From positions 66,801,940-66,865,939 of the forward strand of contig CM055095.1 in assembly GCA_029204225.1 (NCBI GenBank): a stretch of 64,000 nucleotides of DNA. The letters run 5' to 3'. Below the pieces are notes generated by a model, which made no database searches, had not been told where the DNA came from, and worked only from the letters and a program-made list of their open reading frames with translations. This document shows positions 48,301-59,439 of the stretch, in pieces. The stretch's first letter is position 1; the number at the start of each line of letters is the position of its first letter. The DNA is from Diphasiastrum complanatum (Eukaryota; Streptophyta; Lycopodiopsida; Lycopodiales; Lycopodiaceae). The position numbers were made by a program, and so were the translations under genes.

Positions 48301-51300
48301 TCTCATGTTCCTCCATAGGAGGCGTTTGATCTTCTTCAAAGATCACATCTCGACTTATGATACTCTTCCTGCTAGTAAGATCGTAAAGTCGGTAAGCTTT
48401 GCTTTTCTCATTGTATCCCAAGAAAATACACTTTGCTGATTTTGCATCCAGCTTCTTCCTGTTATCCTTGGGAATATGAGCATAGGCTGTACAACTGAAC
48501 ACTCGCAAAGTGCCCACCTTCGGCTTAATGCCGCTAAATGCCTCTTCTGGAGTCTTGCCTTCCACAGCTTTAGTTGGACTCCAATTCAACAGAAACACCA
48601 TTGTGTGCATTGCCTCGCCCCAAAAAGAGTTCGACAACCCCTTTGCCTTGAGGACGCACCTTGCACACTCCATAATAGTTCAGTTCTTTCTCTCGACTAC
48701 GCCATTTTGCTGAGGGATATGAGGCGCTATAAGTTGTCTTTTGATTCCAATGGCCTTGCAGAATTCCACAAATTCTGTACACCACCATCTGACCTGAGCA
48801 TCTTTATCTTCTTTCCTGAATGTTCTTCTACCAAAGCTTTGAAATGCTGAAAGTACTTGAATGCTTCAGATTTTTGCTTCAAGAAATAAATCCAAATCTT
48901 GTGTGAGAAGTCATCAATAAAGGTCATAAAGTAAAATACCCCCCCTTGCAGACCTGGTTTAAGTTGGCCCCCACAAATCTGAATGTACCAAGTCAAGTAT
49001 ACCTAGTGCCCTGGAGTTGCTCTCCTTGGAAAATTTTTGTCTTTGTTGTTTTCCCATAGCGCAAGCCTCACAAACTGAAGCGCTTGGCTTAACAACTGGA
49101 AGTCCCTCCACCGTATGATGCTGGTTCAACACCTGCAAACTTTGGTAGCCAAGATGTCCATACCTCTCATACCACAACCTATCCACATCACTTCCTTTTG
49201 CTGTATAAGCATGCTGACTAGGGATAGAAGTGTACAACCTGTATAGATTATCTTCCTACAATCCTCTGGCCACAACCTTCATATTATCACTCAAATCCAA
49301 CACAAGACAAGAAGTAGCATCAAATTCTACTTTCATATTTTGTTCAGTGATAGCTCCTACTAAAAGAAGATTTTTAGCAAGTCCTGGTACATATAAGACA
49401 TTCTTAATGACTTCAACTTCTCCTGATGGAAGCTTTACAGGTACTGTGCCCATACCCTTGACCTTGTGTGTTGAATTGTCACCTAGGCACACCTCTTGTC
49501 CATCACAAATCCCCACAAAGGTATCAAACCAATCCCTATGAGGGGTCATGTGCTTTCAAGCACCCGAGTCAATGTACCAACCACCTGTTGTAGCTTGTGA
49601 GGCCAATGCAACAGAAAATAACTCAGCTTGCCTAATGTCACTCTGCTCCTCTCTTGCAACACTCTCAACAACATTTCCTCCTTGCTTCTGTGTGCCCTTC
49701 TTTTGCTCTGCAAGCTTCTTCCTGCACTCAAAAGCAAAGTGTCCATATTTACCACAACAATTGGAATTCCCCTTCGAAGTGTGGAAGAAGTACTCGAGGA
49801 GGATTGTGCTTCTGACATTTGCAAGTTCTCCATTCCTTGCTCAAGTGTTTGTGGTGCTCCTTTGTTCTTGCCTTTTCCTTTCTTCTTGTCCTTGGCTGGA
49901 TTTTGCTTCTTCTTAGAAGCAAAGGCATGCTCCTGGAAATCTTCCCTCTTGGAGAGATTAACTCTCCTCATCTCCTCTTGTAACAAGAGACCATATACCT
50001 CTTCATAGGTAGGGATTTTCTCCCTCACAGGTATCATCATCACAAAGTTCTGATAAGCATATGACAAGCTATTCAGAACTATTGGCACAAGCCTTTGTCA
50101 GCAATAGCTCCAAGCACAGAAAGCTGATATCTAAGATCCTGAATCTTAGTAAGATGATCAGTACCTGTCTCCCCCGTCTTCGTTCTGAGAGTATACAACT
50201 TGTTTTTCTACCATGCTTTTCCGCTCAGCCTTCATTCCTACTGCACACCGTTCTTGCTTGATCTTTTTCCCTCTTGTCTTCTACACATACCTGATCCATG
50301 TCCTCCCGATTTCCTATGTGTTGCTCTGCCCGAAGTCTTGCCAGAACAATTCTCCCTGCCTGTTTGCTGCCCATCTTACCTCATCTCACCTAGCTTGTTG
50401 ACCTGTGCCCTACTCCACCTGATTTGTTTTCCCTAACCTGACTTGCCATGTTAGTTTTCTTTCCAATTATATTAGATTTGGTTTTTGTTTTGTGCAGATT
50501 CATTATTTTGTTGATGTATTTAGATTAATTTCATTTTTTGTCCATGCCTTCATTTCTGTTCTTTTTACGATCCATTTAAAAGAAATTGCTTGTTTCTTTA
50601 TGATTTTGCCTACGTTCTGTATTGTGAAGAAAAACATGAATGAATGCAATAGACAAGAGAAACATTCGTCTTTGTAATTTAAAATCAATTGATTTCTTTC
50701 TTTTACGGTTCTTTTTATAGTTTTCTGTACTTGATTGTCATTTACCTTCTGCTTCATTTATTGCCGATTTCTTTTACGGTTATTTTTTCAGATGCAAACC
50801 GAGGTGATGATGGAAAAGAGATGAATGCAGTTCTCATATACATGTCTAATATCGTTGTGTAACATACGTGTGAATGCCTTAAAAATAATTCAAAGAAGTT
50901 TTTGACTAGAAAAATGAGCTATCTAAAAAATCAAAATGGTGATGCTTCGAGATTTTACCACTTTGAATGACAAGATGAATTAAATATACTAAGCTAGCTT
51001 ACTATTGCCAATCACGCATCTATCAACAAGATCTAATCATACACCCCAATACATATACCGAGTTGCTATCAATAGCAGCTGTTCTACCATCTTAAAATAG
51101 GACTACACCAATCGCCTAAACATTGGCAACTGTTATAAACACAAATGGCTCATTTGAATAGACCACATATTGGAGACATATCAATGTTTAAACTCCAATT
51201 ACTCCAATCATCAAGGTAGTTGATGACTTTTAACAAGCAAAGGTGAACTCGTTACTCATAATCACTTATATGTTGAATCAACCACAAGCATATAGAAACT

Positions 51301-52818
51301 AAGTAAAGAGGAGGCTAGGATGATAGTGCCACACTTGCCCAACCTCCGTAGCCACAAAACTATGAATACTTGGGTTTGTTGTTATCGTGAGTCGAACAAC
51401 CATGATCATCAACATGTAGGGCTTTTTACCAATGAAACCACTAATCCAAATCAGACCATGAGGACCAAAGACAATCGTAACTATCAAGAGGAGGACTGTA
51501 CAAAGACCATCACACAAAGTAACACAAACTAGAAACAAATAAAAAATGCTTGAACCAAAACTTAAGCCATAACTTAATCAAAACAAGATCAGACAAAAAT
51601 TGATTGAACCAAAGAAAGGAGAGGTTGCTTGAGAAGGGAGGCAGAATGGTTGAAAAGCAGATCGAAGGTGAAATCAGGAAGGGGCAGGGTAGTAAAAATG
51701 ACCAAGGGAAGATTCCGCAAATGATGCAAGAAAGGTGTAGGCCTGGAAAAGGATAAGCCAGCATAAGGACAGGTGGAAATAGAGAACGGGCTGCAAGCCT
51801 GGAGGAAGGGTTAGGCAATGTGAGGGGCTGGAGAAAAAGGATAGATAGGTGGAACAAGGAAAGGAAGAAGGGTGGGGAAGGGAGTGAGCAAAAAGAGGAC
51901 AATGGAATGAAGGGGAAGGGAGGAGGGCAGAAGGCAAATGTTTCAGGTCCTAATTTGAATCGGCATTTCAAAGAATGCCAATTCGACTGTTTGAATCCAA
52001 AAAAGAAAAAGCCTTTCGGGTTCAAACCATCGGATCACTTGAGGGTTTCCTTTATTGCTGGCCTTCTGTTATCGCAAAAACAGGTGCTAATTCAATGTTT
52101 AGGGTGCAATCACAACTCTGTACAGTGCAGGCCTAGATAAGCAAAGTAAACAGTGAATCGGTTTGTGAAATCCATTGCATTTGTGTTTGAATATTGAAGT
52201 TTGTTCAAAAACTTTCACTTGCTGAACCTCTTGACTTAAAATGGTGGATACCTGAAGAGGTTCTGAACTAGTGATATAGCGCTACAAAATGGCGACATGA
52301 ATCGAGTAACCTCAATGCTAACTAAATATAAGCTTCTTCACGACTTCTGACAAAGCGACATTTCTTTGAGAGCTAAAACAACTACAGCCAAATGGTTGAC
52401 AAAGAAATAAATGCAGCTAAGCATAATCAGGGTAACAAACTGAGCAAGAGCCATGTAACAAGACTAAAACCCTAAGGAAACCTAAGACAAGAAACAAGTA
52501 GAACAAAGAAGCTTAACTTCTATGATCTGCAAAGGAGGATATGCTCACCCGAGAAAGATCTATGATTAAATACAGATATCTGATGATGCCACGCTGAATG
52601 TGCAGGCCAGAGGAAGCTTGCACACGGCGACGATGCTGCCGCTGCTGCTGTACCTTGTCCTGTGCCTGCAACAGACCTGTCTCATCCTCAACAAGAGCCT
52701 CCCAAGAGCGGTCGTCGGCATACGCACGCTCCCATGCCTCCATATCCCGCCCTGCTTCCTCTGCCTCCATGTCCCCATCATCTTCGACACCATAAGCAGC
52801 AGCAGGAGCCTCCATCAT
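41020..52818 (-). CDS. GTF2H2: General transcription factor IIH subunit 2 (TFIIH p44/SSL1)
   Basis: Four exons on the minus strand: 52818-52549, 42548-42087, 41739-41364 and 41153-41020. All have GT-AG borders and matching phases, giving an uninterrupted 413-residue protein, close to the roughly 400 residues usual for the family. Residues 1-90 hold the acidic start and the family signature [18 protein letters not shown] von Willebrand A-like domain spans about 80-245 ([51 protein letters not shown]). A four-Cys zinc site lies at about 300-318 ([19 protein letters not shown]). A C-terminal RING-like Cys-rich domain covers about 359-408 ([21 protein letters not shown]). In the TFIIH core p44 binds and stimulates the XPD helicase, serving RNA polymerase II initiation and nucleotide-excision repair in the nucleus. 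The start is the first of two adjacent ATGs (52818). A telomere-like box (AAACCCTAA) lies just upstream. Intron 1 is about 10 kb and is full of transposons, yet the exons show no damage. Confidence 0.93.
44401..45142. mobile_element. Small hAT-like element with 8-bp target duplication
   Basis: Ends are CATAGTTG and, inverted, CAACTATG. Both are flanked by CTTCTGAC (44393-44400 and 45143-45150), an exact 8-bp duplication. Just inside each end are AATCGCG words in inverted arrangement. The length of 742 bp and lack of any transposase sequence make it a non-autonomous element. It lies in intron 1 of the p44 gene. A C/G homopolymer hairpin sits in its middle. Confidence 0.85.
44729..44781. repeat. 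C/G homopolymer hairpin
   Basis: Runs of 7-9 C or G flank a perfect inverted repeat: GCAGGGGGGG (44749-44758), a 5-base loop and CCCCCCCTGC (44764-44773). It is extremely GC-rich against an AT-rich background and could hamper sequencing or polymerase passage. Confidence 0.9.
45257..45327. repeat. (GA)n microsatellite
   Basis: About 35 GA repeats in intron 1 of the p44 gene, just right of the hAT-like element. Confidence 0.98.
46030..46413 (-). repeat. 3' LTR of the intronic copia element
   Basis: On the minus strand the LTR starts TGTTGAAATAAATGCC right after a polypurine tract GAGGGGGGG (about 46414-46422). It contains a TATA-like TCTATATATTACATG and a CTCTCTCTTGC stretch. The distal border is uncertain; the left coordinate is approximate. 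Confidence 0.65.
46414..50207 (-). pseudogene. Ty1/copia gag-pol body in intron 1 of the p44 gene
   Basis: In minus-strand order: gag ([39 protein letters not shown]), a broken zinc knuckle region and the end of the protease region ([17 protein letters not shown]). Integrase follows ([59 protein letters not shown]). The post-integrase domain is [19 protein letters not shown] has [51 protein letters not shown] and [16 protein letters not shown]. RNase H has [27 protein letters not shown] and [19 protein letters not shown]. Frameshifts near 47400 and 48770 and several stops break it. The 5' LTR and gag N-terminus are missing at the right edge (about 50207). It is the most complete copia body in the window and lies in the same direction as the host gene. 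Confidence 0.9.
50208..52548. other. Intron 1 remainder of the p44 gene
   Basis: No gene or transposon domain was recognised. A purine-rich stretch on the plus strand (about 51640-51950) gives long but meaningless open frames. The splice donor GTGAGC lies at 52548 (minus). Confidence 0.5.
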
Positions 52819-52825
52819 GCCTTCA

Positions 52826-52834
52826 AACCCTAAA
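52826..52834. promoter_or_regulatory. Telo-box in the 5' leader of the p44 gene
   Basis: AAACCCTAA lies within 20 bp upstream of the start codon. Such telomere-like boxes are common near the 5' ends of plant housekeeping genes. A regulatory role here is inference. Confidence 0.5.
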
Positions 52835-53078
52835 ACCAACCTACAGTAGATAACTCTACCATCACTGATAATCACAAATCAGCAACCAGAATTTACAAAG
52901 GAAGACATTCAGAAGCAATGCCGCTCTTGTTTGATAGATTGCAGAGACCATGCAGCAGCTGCTCCAACGCAATAAATAGCCAACAAGAAGCCATAAATAG
53001 TGAGGATCATATACCATTGTATTAGCTACATGTACTATTGTATTGGCTGTTCCTATATTTCTGATAAACGAGGCTATT

Positions 53079-53199
53079 ACTATGGACTAGGTATTCTTCA
53101 TGCGGAGGTGGGCTACCGGCTGTAGCACTCCGAGCCGCTGGAGCGGCGAGGGTGGCTACAACTGTAGCCCACCGTCGGATCATGAATACCAGACATAGT
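53079..53199. repeat. Fold-back (MITE-like) palindrome upstream of the p44 gene
   Basis: The left arm (ACTATGGACTAGGTATTC, GGTGGGCTAC) is mirrored by the right arm (GTAGCCCACC, GAATACCAGACATAGT) with small mismatches. A GC-rich core (GAGCCGCTGGAGCGGC) sits between them. About 121 bp in all, it lies about 260 bp upstream of the p44 start codon. No clear target duplication was found. Confidence 0.65.
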
Positions 53200-53631
53200 A
53201 GTTGTGATCCAACGGTGCAAATTAATTGCATTTTCAAATCTCTGCTATGACTCATAAAGTGGCTCTTCATATCCAACCGGATGATGCCATGTGTCCGATA
53301 TGACTCCTCACAACTGCTATGAGGCCTGAAGCACGAATATTGGGTGTCTGTTGAATACTTTATGAAATAAGTGGAGTACTAGAAACTATTGCTAGAGCAG
53401 CTATGGGAATAGTTGCGTACAAAAGGCCTACATGTACTCAAATTATTGTGGCTGCACCTACAAAAATACAGAACCAAGAAATTCTATATAAATAGAACTG
53501 CAATGTTTTTCATTGTGAAATAATAAAAAATACTGAAATTTTTTTGATATATAGATTAACCGTGTTCTATTTTTAACAACCCCCAAAGAAGAAAATAAAA
53601 AACTTTATTGGTGAATTTTCTATGCAGAGGA

Positions 53632-53880
53632 AAAATGATTCAACCCGAAACTTATTTAAATGTAGCAGCAGACAACAGTGGAGCTAAAAAACCAATGTGT
53701 ATTCGAATCTTAAAAGCCAGTATTCATAAATATGCAAATATTGGTAACATATTTGTAGTCGTGGTCAAGGAAACAGTATCAAACATGATCAGAAATAGCT
53801 GTAGTTGTACGTACCTATAAAGAACTCAAACGTGACCATGGAATGATAATACAATTTGGATTCCTTTCAGATCCGTAATA
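53632..53880 (+). pseudogene. rpl14: Plastid-type ribosomal protein L14 fragment
   Basis: The frame starts [20 protein letters not shown] and continues with [19 protein letters not shown], which are clear signatures of plastid rpl14. It then shifts frame and continues as KELKRDHGMIIQF up to about 53870. One residue is inserted in LNVADNSG and the C-terminal third is gone. This is a decayed nuclear copy of plastid DNA or a very divergent organellar fragment. L14 is a core protein of the plastid large ribosomal subunit; this copy should be inactive. Confidence 0.8.
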
Positions 53881-54392
53881 TTTTTTTCATCAAAAACATA
53901 ATATCCTTTACTTTAACTCACCTCTTTAAATAGCACACAAGGATGCAAAGCAGAATCCATGTGCCTAAATCAGTTGTACAGTTCATGCTTTGAAAAGCAA
54001 GCATCGACTTTGCAGAAAATGGCCCCAACTGTTTGCATGCTCACTTTCATAAACTCAATCACAATGATCAAAGAGCTACCTGAAATGGAATGCTAATTAA
54101 AAGAAGAAGAGACATCTAACAAGGCCCAAAAAATATCAAAGATTAAGGAGCGTGAAGCCATGGGGCTAGTATAACATGGATCTACTCTAGTACCTAGCAT
54201 TGTGGCCATTGTCATGTCTCTTTTCATTACAAAATTTCGAAAACAAGTCCAAATTGTTTGATTCACCTTTGCATCTCCCGTACTAAATCTATTAGAGACA
54301 ATGCAAAACCAACCACATTTACGATCAAGACGATGTAACTGAAAGACGCAAAGCCGCCAGAGAAAAAGTCATGCAAAAAAAGAAAAAAACAT

Positions 54393-54610
54393 TTGCTCCT
54401 TACTCTGATGGGTGGTTCAACGTCACTGGATTTCAATCTCCGTGAAAAAATATTTGCGATGAAAACATTTTGTCCTGGCCTAACCTATGTGACATTGTCT
54501 CGAGTCACCGAACGAGAACACATATTCATCACACGTAAATTGACTCCTGACGATTTCGATCCAATATCACCTATTAAACTCAAGAAAACATTCTGTCAAT
54601 GTAATTTCTA
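54393..54610 (+). pseudogene. PIF1-like helicase C-terminal fragment (Helitron-type?)
   Basis: The frame contains LMGGSTSLDFNLREKIF and CPGLTYVTLSRVTEREHIFI. This resembles the last motif (YVALSRV) of PIF1 helicases, including those of Helitron transposons. Earlier helicase motifs are not visible and the frame continues into unrelated sequence. It may be the tail of a captured helicase gene. Confidence 0.5.
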
Positions 54611-55579
54611 TCTATCAATACAACTTCGACTTCATGCCTTTCATGGAATTGAATCAGGTGCGTGCATTTTTTTAACTTTATTTCTAGTTTTTATTTTTCG
54701 TGTTCCATATGTAAAGCACATGTTTTGCCATTTTTTTCTTTTGTTTGAAAACATGTCATCGACATGGCAGCACATGAAATTATGGAGGCGGAAGAGGCAC
54801 ATCATTTCCAATTTGTTCGTTTGTCCAATGCAATGTCCCAAAAAATGTATGTGTAGCTTTTTTGCATTCTGTTCTATCACAACGATTGATATTTTCAAAT
54901 TTTTTGATAGCTATTTCGCAAACTGAAAGAGGAAACAAAAACATCACATGTGAGCAACTTGATTAGGTACGTATTTATCGCTCCACACGACAGATGTTCC
55001 ACTTGAATGCATGTGGGATTGAACCAAACGAATACAAAAACGGCTTCCACAGCAGCTACACAATGAGCACCTTTATTACAACACAGGAACATGCTAGAGA
55101 AGCTTACGTGCATCAACATCATGGAGATCCTATAGAAGGTACAAACTTGTATTTCTTTTGTCTTTGTCCACATTTTTTATGGTGTTTGTTATTAGCATTT
55201 TTGACTTACCAAAATGGCATGATTTCCATGTTGTGTTTCCAAGATTTCTAAAGCATTTTACAGGTTGTTTGCAATTTCAATTCCAAGCTCAATACAAACA
55301 AATCGAGCTGTTATTCAGCATTTTGAAGACAACTCTGACAAGGGATATTATGTGATCCGAAATTTGTACTTTGGATATAATATCGCAATTTTTGATTGGA
55401 GAGGGATGACTTGCGCAGAATTGGACGCAACAAACAACTCAACCACCATCTTCCAGCATAGAGGCATGCATGCGAAACTATAATCTGTGTTCTTCAATTC
55501 AACACGAATCTTGTTCCACCATGAAGAACTTGATAATGGAAATGAGGAATTGAACAAATAAGAAGGAATGTACAACAGA

Positions 55580-55922
55580 ATTTATTGGATTCTAAGATTC
55601 GAAGAGTTCACGTAACTTCGACAGAAATAGCAAAACCATATGGGTCCCTAAAATAGTTGCAGAGTATATTGTCGTACAACCAGAAAACCGAATTGCATTT
55701 ACATGAACTATTAAGAAATTCACTAAACTAGCAAAAGAAACAAATATAAAGGGTATTAAAATACATATTGTAGGATGTCTTAATGAAACTGAAATTGCTC
55801 ATGTTGAATGGGCTAGAGAAGGTAGAGTACCTCTACAAAGTCTACGAGCTCATGTTGATTATTGTTGTTATCCAGCTCAAACTATTTACGGGGTTTCAGG
55901 AATAAAAATCTGGATTTTTTGA
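55580..55922 (+). pseudogene. rps3: Plastid-type ribosomal protein S3, C-terminal part
   Basis: From KIRRVH through [35 protein letters not shown] and [13 protein letters not shown] the sequence follows plastid rps3. One frameshift (near 55648), one internal stop (near 55699) and loss of the last few residues make it inactive. The sequence differs at many positions from what I recall of angiosperm rps3, so the insertion is old or from a divergent source. It is followed by an rpl16-like start, as in the plastid S10-type cluster. Confidence 0.82.
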
Positions 55923-56069
55923 GACCAGGAATAAATTACCCTCTTCATTCATTGTTCTGATATTGAGAATCCGAAACAATTCCAATTCTTTGATTTGTAT
56001 ATCCACATACAAATATATAATTATATTCATCATTGAAATCCTATTAAAATAGCATCTTAAAAAAAGTTA

Positions 56070-56860
56070 CTATGCTTAGTGTGCAACTCGTTCAAATGGA
56101 AGTTAAAGAATAGTGAAGAGGGATTAATGAAAAACCAAGAATCTCTAGTTTACACTAAAAACCAACTCATTACTTCCTTCATATTACTAGAATCTAAATT
56201 GGTTCGAAGGGTTTTCCACAAAAACAAATAGAATGCATTTTGTGAAGAGAAAAACTATCAGTAGTATCAATAATAAAAATGGAATAATTTAATCTTTTTT
56301 CTATTAGACCCGTATGGTGAAGAAAATAGACCTTCGAAAAGCAGTGTAATAAAGGATAGAATGAAATCAATTCATTGTATTATTTAATACTTCTAGATTA
56401 TGAAATGAAAAAGCGAAGCCTTGAGTCGATTGCTACTAAGTAAATTTACTCTAACACCACTGTAGAGGAAGAACCTGCGCGTAGAAAATTCAAAAGCTAC
56501 GGGAACGATGGAACCTATGAACAAATGAAATTGATATTTATTGTATTTGTTCATTAGATGGGATGGCGAAATAAACCAATAATAAATATAATTACGATTG
56601 AAAGAGCTATGAGTTAATCGACTTGAGTAAATTTTCCAAAAGTCAATATTGAAGAGTTAATATTTGCCTGTGAAAATTTCATTACAAAATAGAATTGGAT
56701 ATAGATAGGATTGTATTATTTTATTGGATGGAAAAATTAGAAAAAAAAATGAATTTTTTTTAATTCATACAGAGATACAAAATAAATTGATAAGAAGTAG
56801 AAAATTGAATGGATGAACTAGACCTCTTTGACTGAAAAACCTCTCCGAAGAATCATATAC
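56070..56860 (+). pseudogene. rpl16: rpl16 first exon and group II intron remnant
   Basis: ATGCTTAG at 56071-56078 is followed by TGTGCAACTCGTTC. This matches the 9-base first exon of plastid rpl16 running into its group II intron (GTGYG start). The next roughly 700 bp are AT-rich and intron-like and may end near 56860 with a CACGTACAGG remnant. No second rpl16 exon was seen. Its place after rps3 agrees with plastid gene order. Confidence 0.6.
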
Positions 56861-56879
56861 ACGTACAGGTGAGTCTATC

Positions 56880-57405
56880 TACTAACATACTGGAGAGGAG
56901 TAGACTCAATATCGAACCGCTAACCATTCGCTACAACAATAGCTATGTCTACCAATTCCTCCCTGAACTTATTATACGAAAAGTGCCAACAAGAAGCAAT
57001 AAATAGTCAGGATTTTTTCGTGCTATCAAATGCCATTGTATTAGCTATCATATAACAGACTAGAGAAGATAAGACTCGATATCGAACAACTATCCATTCG
57101 CTACAACAATAGCGATGTCTACCAATCCCTCTTTAAACTTATTATACAAAAAAAAACCAACAAGAAGCAATAAATAGCAAGGATTTTTCCGTGTTATCAA
57201 ATACCGTTGTATTAGCTATCATATAACAGCTAAGAGAGGAGCAGACTCGATAAAGCCAGGATTTTTTCGTGCTATTATATACCATTGTATTAGCTATCAT
57301 ATAACAAACTAGAGAGGAGGAGACTCGATATCGAACCGCTAACCATTCACAACAACAGTAGCTATATTTACCAATCCCTCCCTAAACTTATTATACAAAA
57401 AAGGC
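56880..57405. repeat. Tandem array of about 170-180 bp units
   Basis: Three diverged units repeat GAGGAG(T/C)AGACTCGATATCGAAC, CCATTCGCTACAACAATAGC, CTACCAAT(T/C)CCTC, AACTTATTATAC and CCATTGTATTAGCTATCATA. Starts are near 56880, 57060 and 57236-57315, with internal deletions. A related piece (AAGCCATAAATAGTGAGGAT, CCATTGTATTAGCTA) occurs at 52980-53030, left of the plastid-like block. Confidence 0.75.
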
Positions 57406-57970
57406 CAACAGTGAGGGGAAGAAAATGTATTATGGAATGAGGCGAGCAAATGGCATTATGTTGGGTAACTAGCAACACAATTTTGTCCCGCCATCATAGG
57501 GCGTGGAAATGCAAAAGTACAAGTGCGCCAACTAGGATGATTAACGAGCGTCGACAAATCACAGATAAGGAGTTTCAGAATCAATATGTACCAGGAATGC
57601 CGATGCCAGAGAAGTCGACAAGTTGCGGACCGGCCAACGAGCAAAAACAAGGCCCAGCCCCTCCAGCATATTTTATGGCGACGGGAACAAAAGCGTGGCC
57701 GAGTCGACATAATGACTTAGATCTACTTGTAATGTAATGTCAGGCACCTATAGAAGGTGCACTATACTCGTTAGCCAATGGCGCGAGAAATAAAAGTAGA
57801 TCAATGCTCTATTGGGTCTAAAATAAGAAAGGACCCAAGTAGTTTAAAATGCAATTTGGCTTAAAACTTTGTATAAAGTCAAGTTCTTATGGCCACAGGG
57901 CTTTGGGTGAACCAAAAACCCTAACCCTGGCTTTGCCTATAAGTAGGGATGTGACACCATTTTGTAATCA
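57406..57970 (+). other. Possible LTR/promoter region of an unrecognised retroelement
   Basis: A 95-codon open frame (57450-57737) matches nothing I know. A TATA-like CCTATAAGTAGGG at about 57938-57950 lies 30 bp upstream of a (GA)n run, similar to the U3-R layout of plant LTRs. This is only a suggestion. Confidence 0.3.
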
Positions 57971-57978
57971 CTTTGCAT

Positions 57979-58087
<109 letters not shown>

Positions 58088-58639
58088 GCCTCCTACCTTT
58101 CTTACATTGTGAAGCCCTCCTTTTTTGCTCATGTATGATTGATTGTGGATGAATGAATGCTTGAATGTTGTTGCTTAATCATGCTATCACACTCTTGAAA
58201 GATCATTAGCTCGTGCTTTCATTCATCTAATCCACAAAATCACACAATAGTAAAATGGGTGTTAGAAATCCCGTTGGAAGAGATCATTAAGATCCATTAG
58301 GTAGGTCTTTTCCATTGCTCCCCTCCTTTGAAAAGATAACCCTCAAGAGGAGAAGATTTAGAGCCAAAGAAGCCTAGATAATCCATGATACCAAGATCCA
58401 AGAAGATGATCAACCCAAACCCAAAAACCCCAAAAAGAGATAGGAAAAGGAAGAAGGCTCACATCCTCATCTAAGCCTTTCCACCTTTAGATCTAAAACC
58501 GAGGTTGACACCCTTGGTAGGCTTAGATCCCAAGCTTAACCCCCTCCCCATTGGATCAAAGCTCGTACTACACCGATACTCATCCGGTTGGAGATCCAAG
58601 TCCCATCTTTGCCCTCTTAATCATGACGATTAGGGAGAC

Positions 58640-59378
58640 ACTAAAAGGGTCCAACAGACTCGACTCGATAGTCGCCAATGACTCGACACGACAATCGACA
58701 ATGACTCGACACAACACTCGACATTGATATCATCCGACAAGCGACATTTGACAAAGCGTTGACTCGACAATGTTCAAGAGACATTCAAAACAACCATTAC
58801 TATTCACGTCTCAATGACAAATGTTACTACTATTTTACGAAATTTCATGTTCATTCCATTGTACGGTTAGCCCAAAGGCTAACAATCAATAGAGTGATAT
58901 TGCGTTGTACATAAATACAAAGATTAGATCAGATAGCAGCATGACATAGATGAGAGATGTATTTGCTAAGATGCCTAGCACTATCGACCAGTTCTGAACT
59001 ATTCTTTTAGACTTGTAATATTGGTAAGTATTTTTCTTACAGCAAATTCATGTACATTCACATTATCTTAAATTATTGTGCGTTCTTCAATGTTTGAGTA
59101 ATATGTGAATGTTTATCGCTGTTTTTACTTTGATTCAAGAATCGTTTTACTCATGTCGCTCTTCTTTTTCTTGTGTCTTATCGACTGAGTCGAAAGTGTA
59201 GAATCACAACTCTCTTTGACGCCCTCGAATTCTGTAACTATGGTTGTTTTAGACACCTATTAACTCGTCGATTAGTCGATCTTGATCAGACTTCCACAAC
59301 ACTCATTCATGCGATAGTTCGACAGTGTCTCTCGACACTTTGAACTATTGCTCATACTTTTGCACCCTTTACCAACAG
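58640..59378 (+). repeat. 5' LTR of a copia element (left border uncertain)
   Basis: Sequence before the primer-binding site carries many CTCGACA(C/A)GACAATCGAC-like short repeats (58650-58790), a TAGAGTGATATTGCGT word shared with 25741 and a TACATAAATAC TATA-like site. It ends CAACAG right before the priming site. I could not place the left end. Confidence 0.5.
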
Positions 59379-59390
59379 TGGTATCAAAGT
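59379..59390 (+). other. Primer-binding site of a copia element
   Basis: TGGTATCAAAGT resembles the usual tRNA-Met priming site with changes. The gag frame follows about 70 bp later. Confidence 0.65.
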
Positions 59391-59439
59391 TTGATTTGAT
59401 TTTCATAACATTTTCAATATTACTATTCTTCTTGACACA

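Noticed and set aside
49548-50008. Plus-strand Cys- and Leu-rich frames
   Set aside because: They are antisense to the gag region of the intronic copia element.
51510-52140. Long open frames on both strands in intron 1 of the p44 gene
   Set aside because: Purine-rich composition gives few stops on either strand; no conserved motif was seen.
52598-52853. Plus-strand frames rich in Ser, Pro and Cys
   Set aside because: They are antisense shadows of the first exon of the p44 gene.
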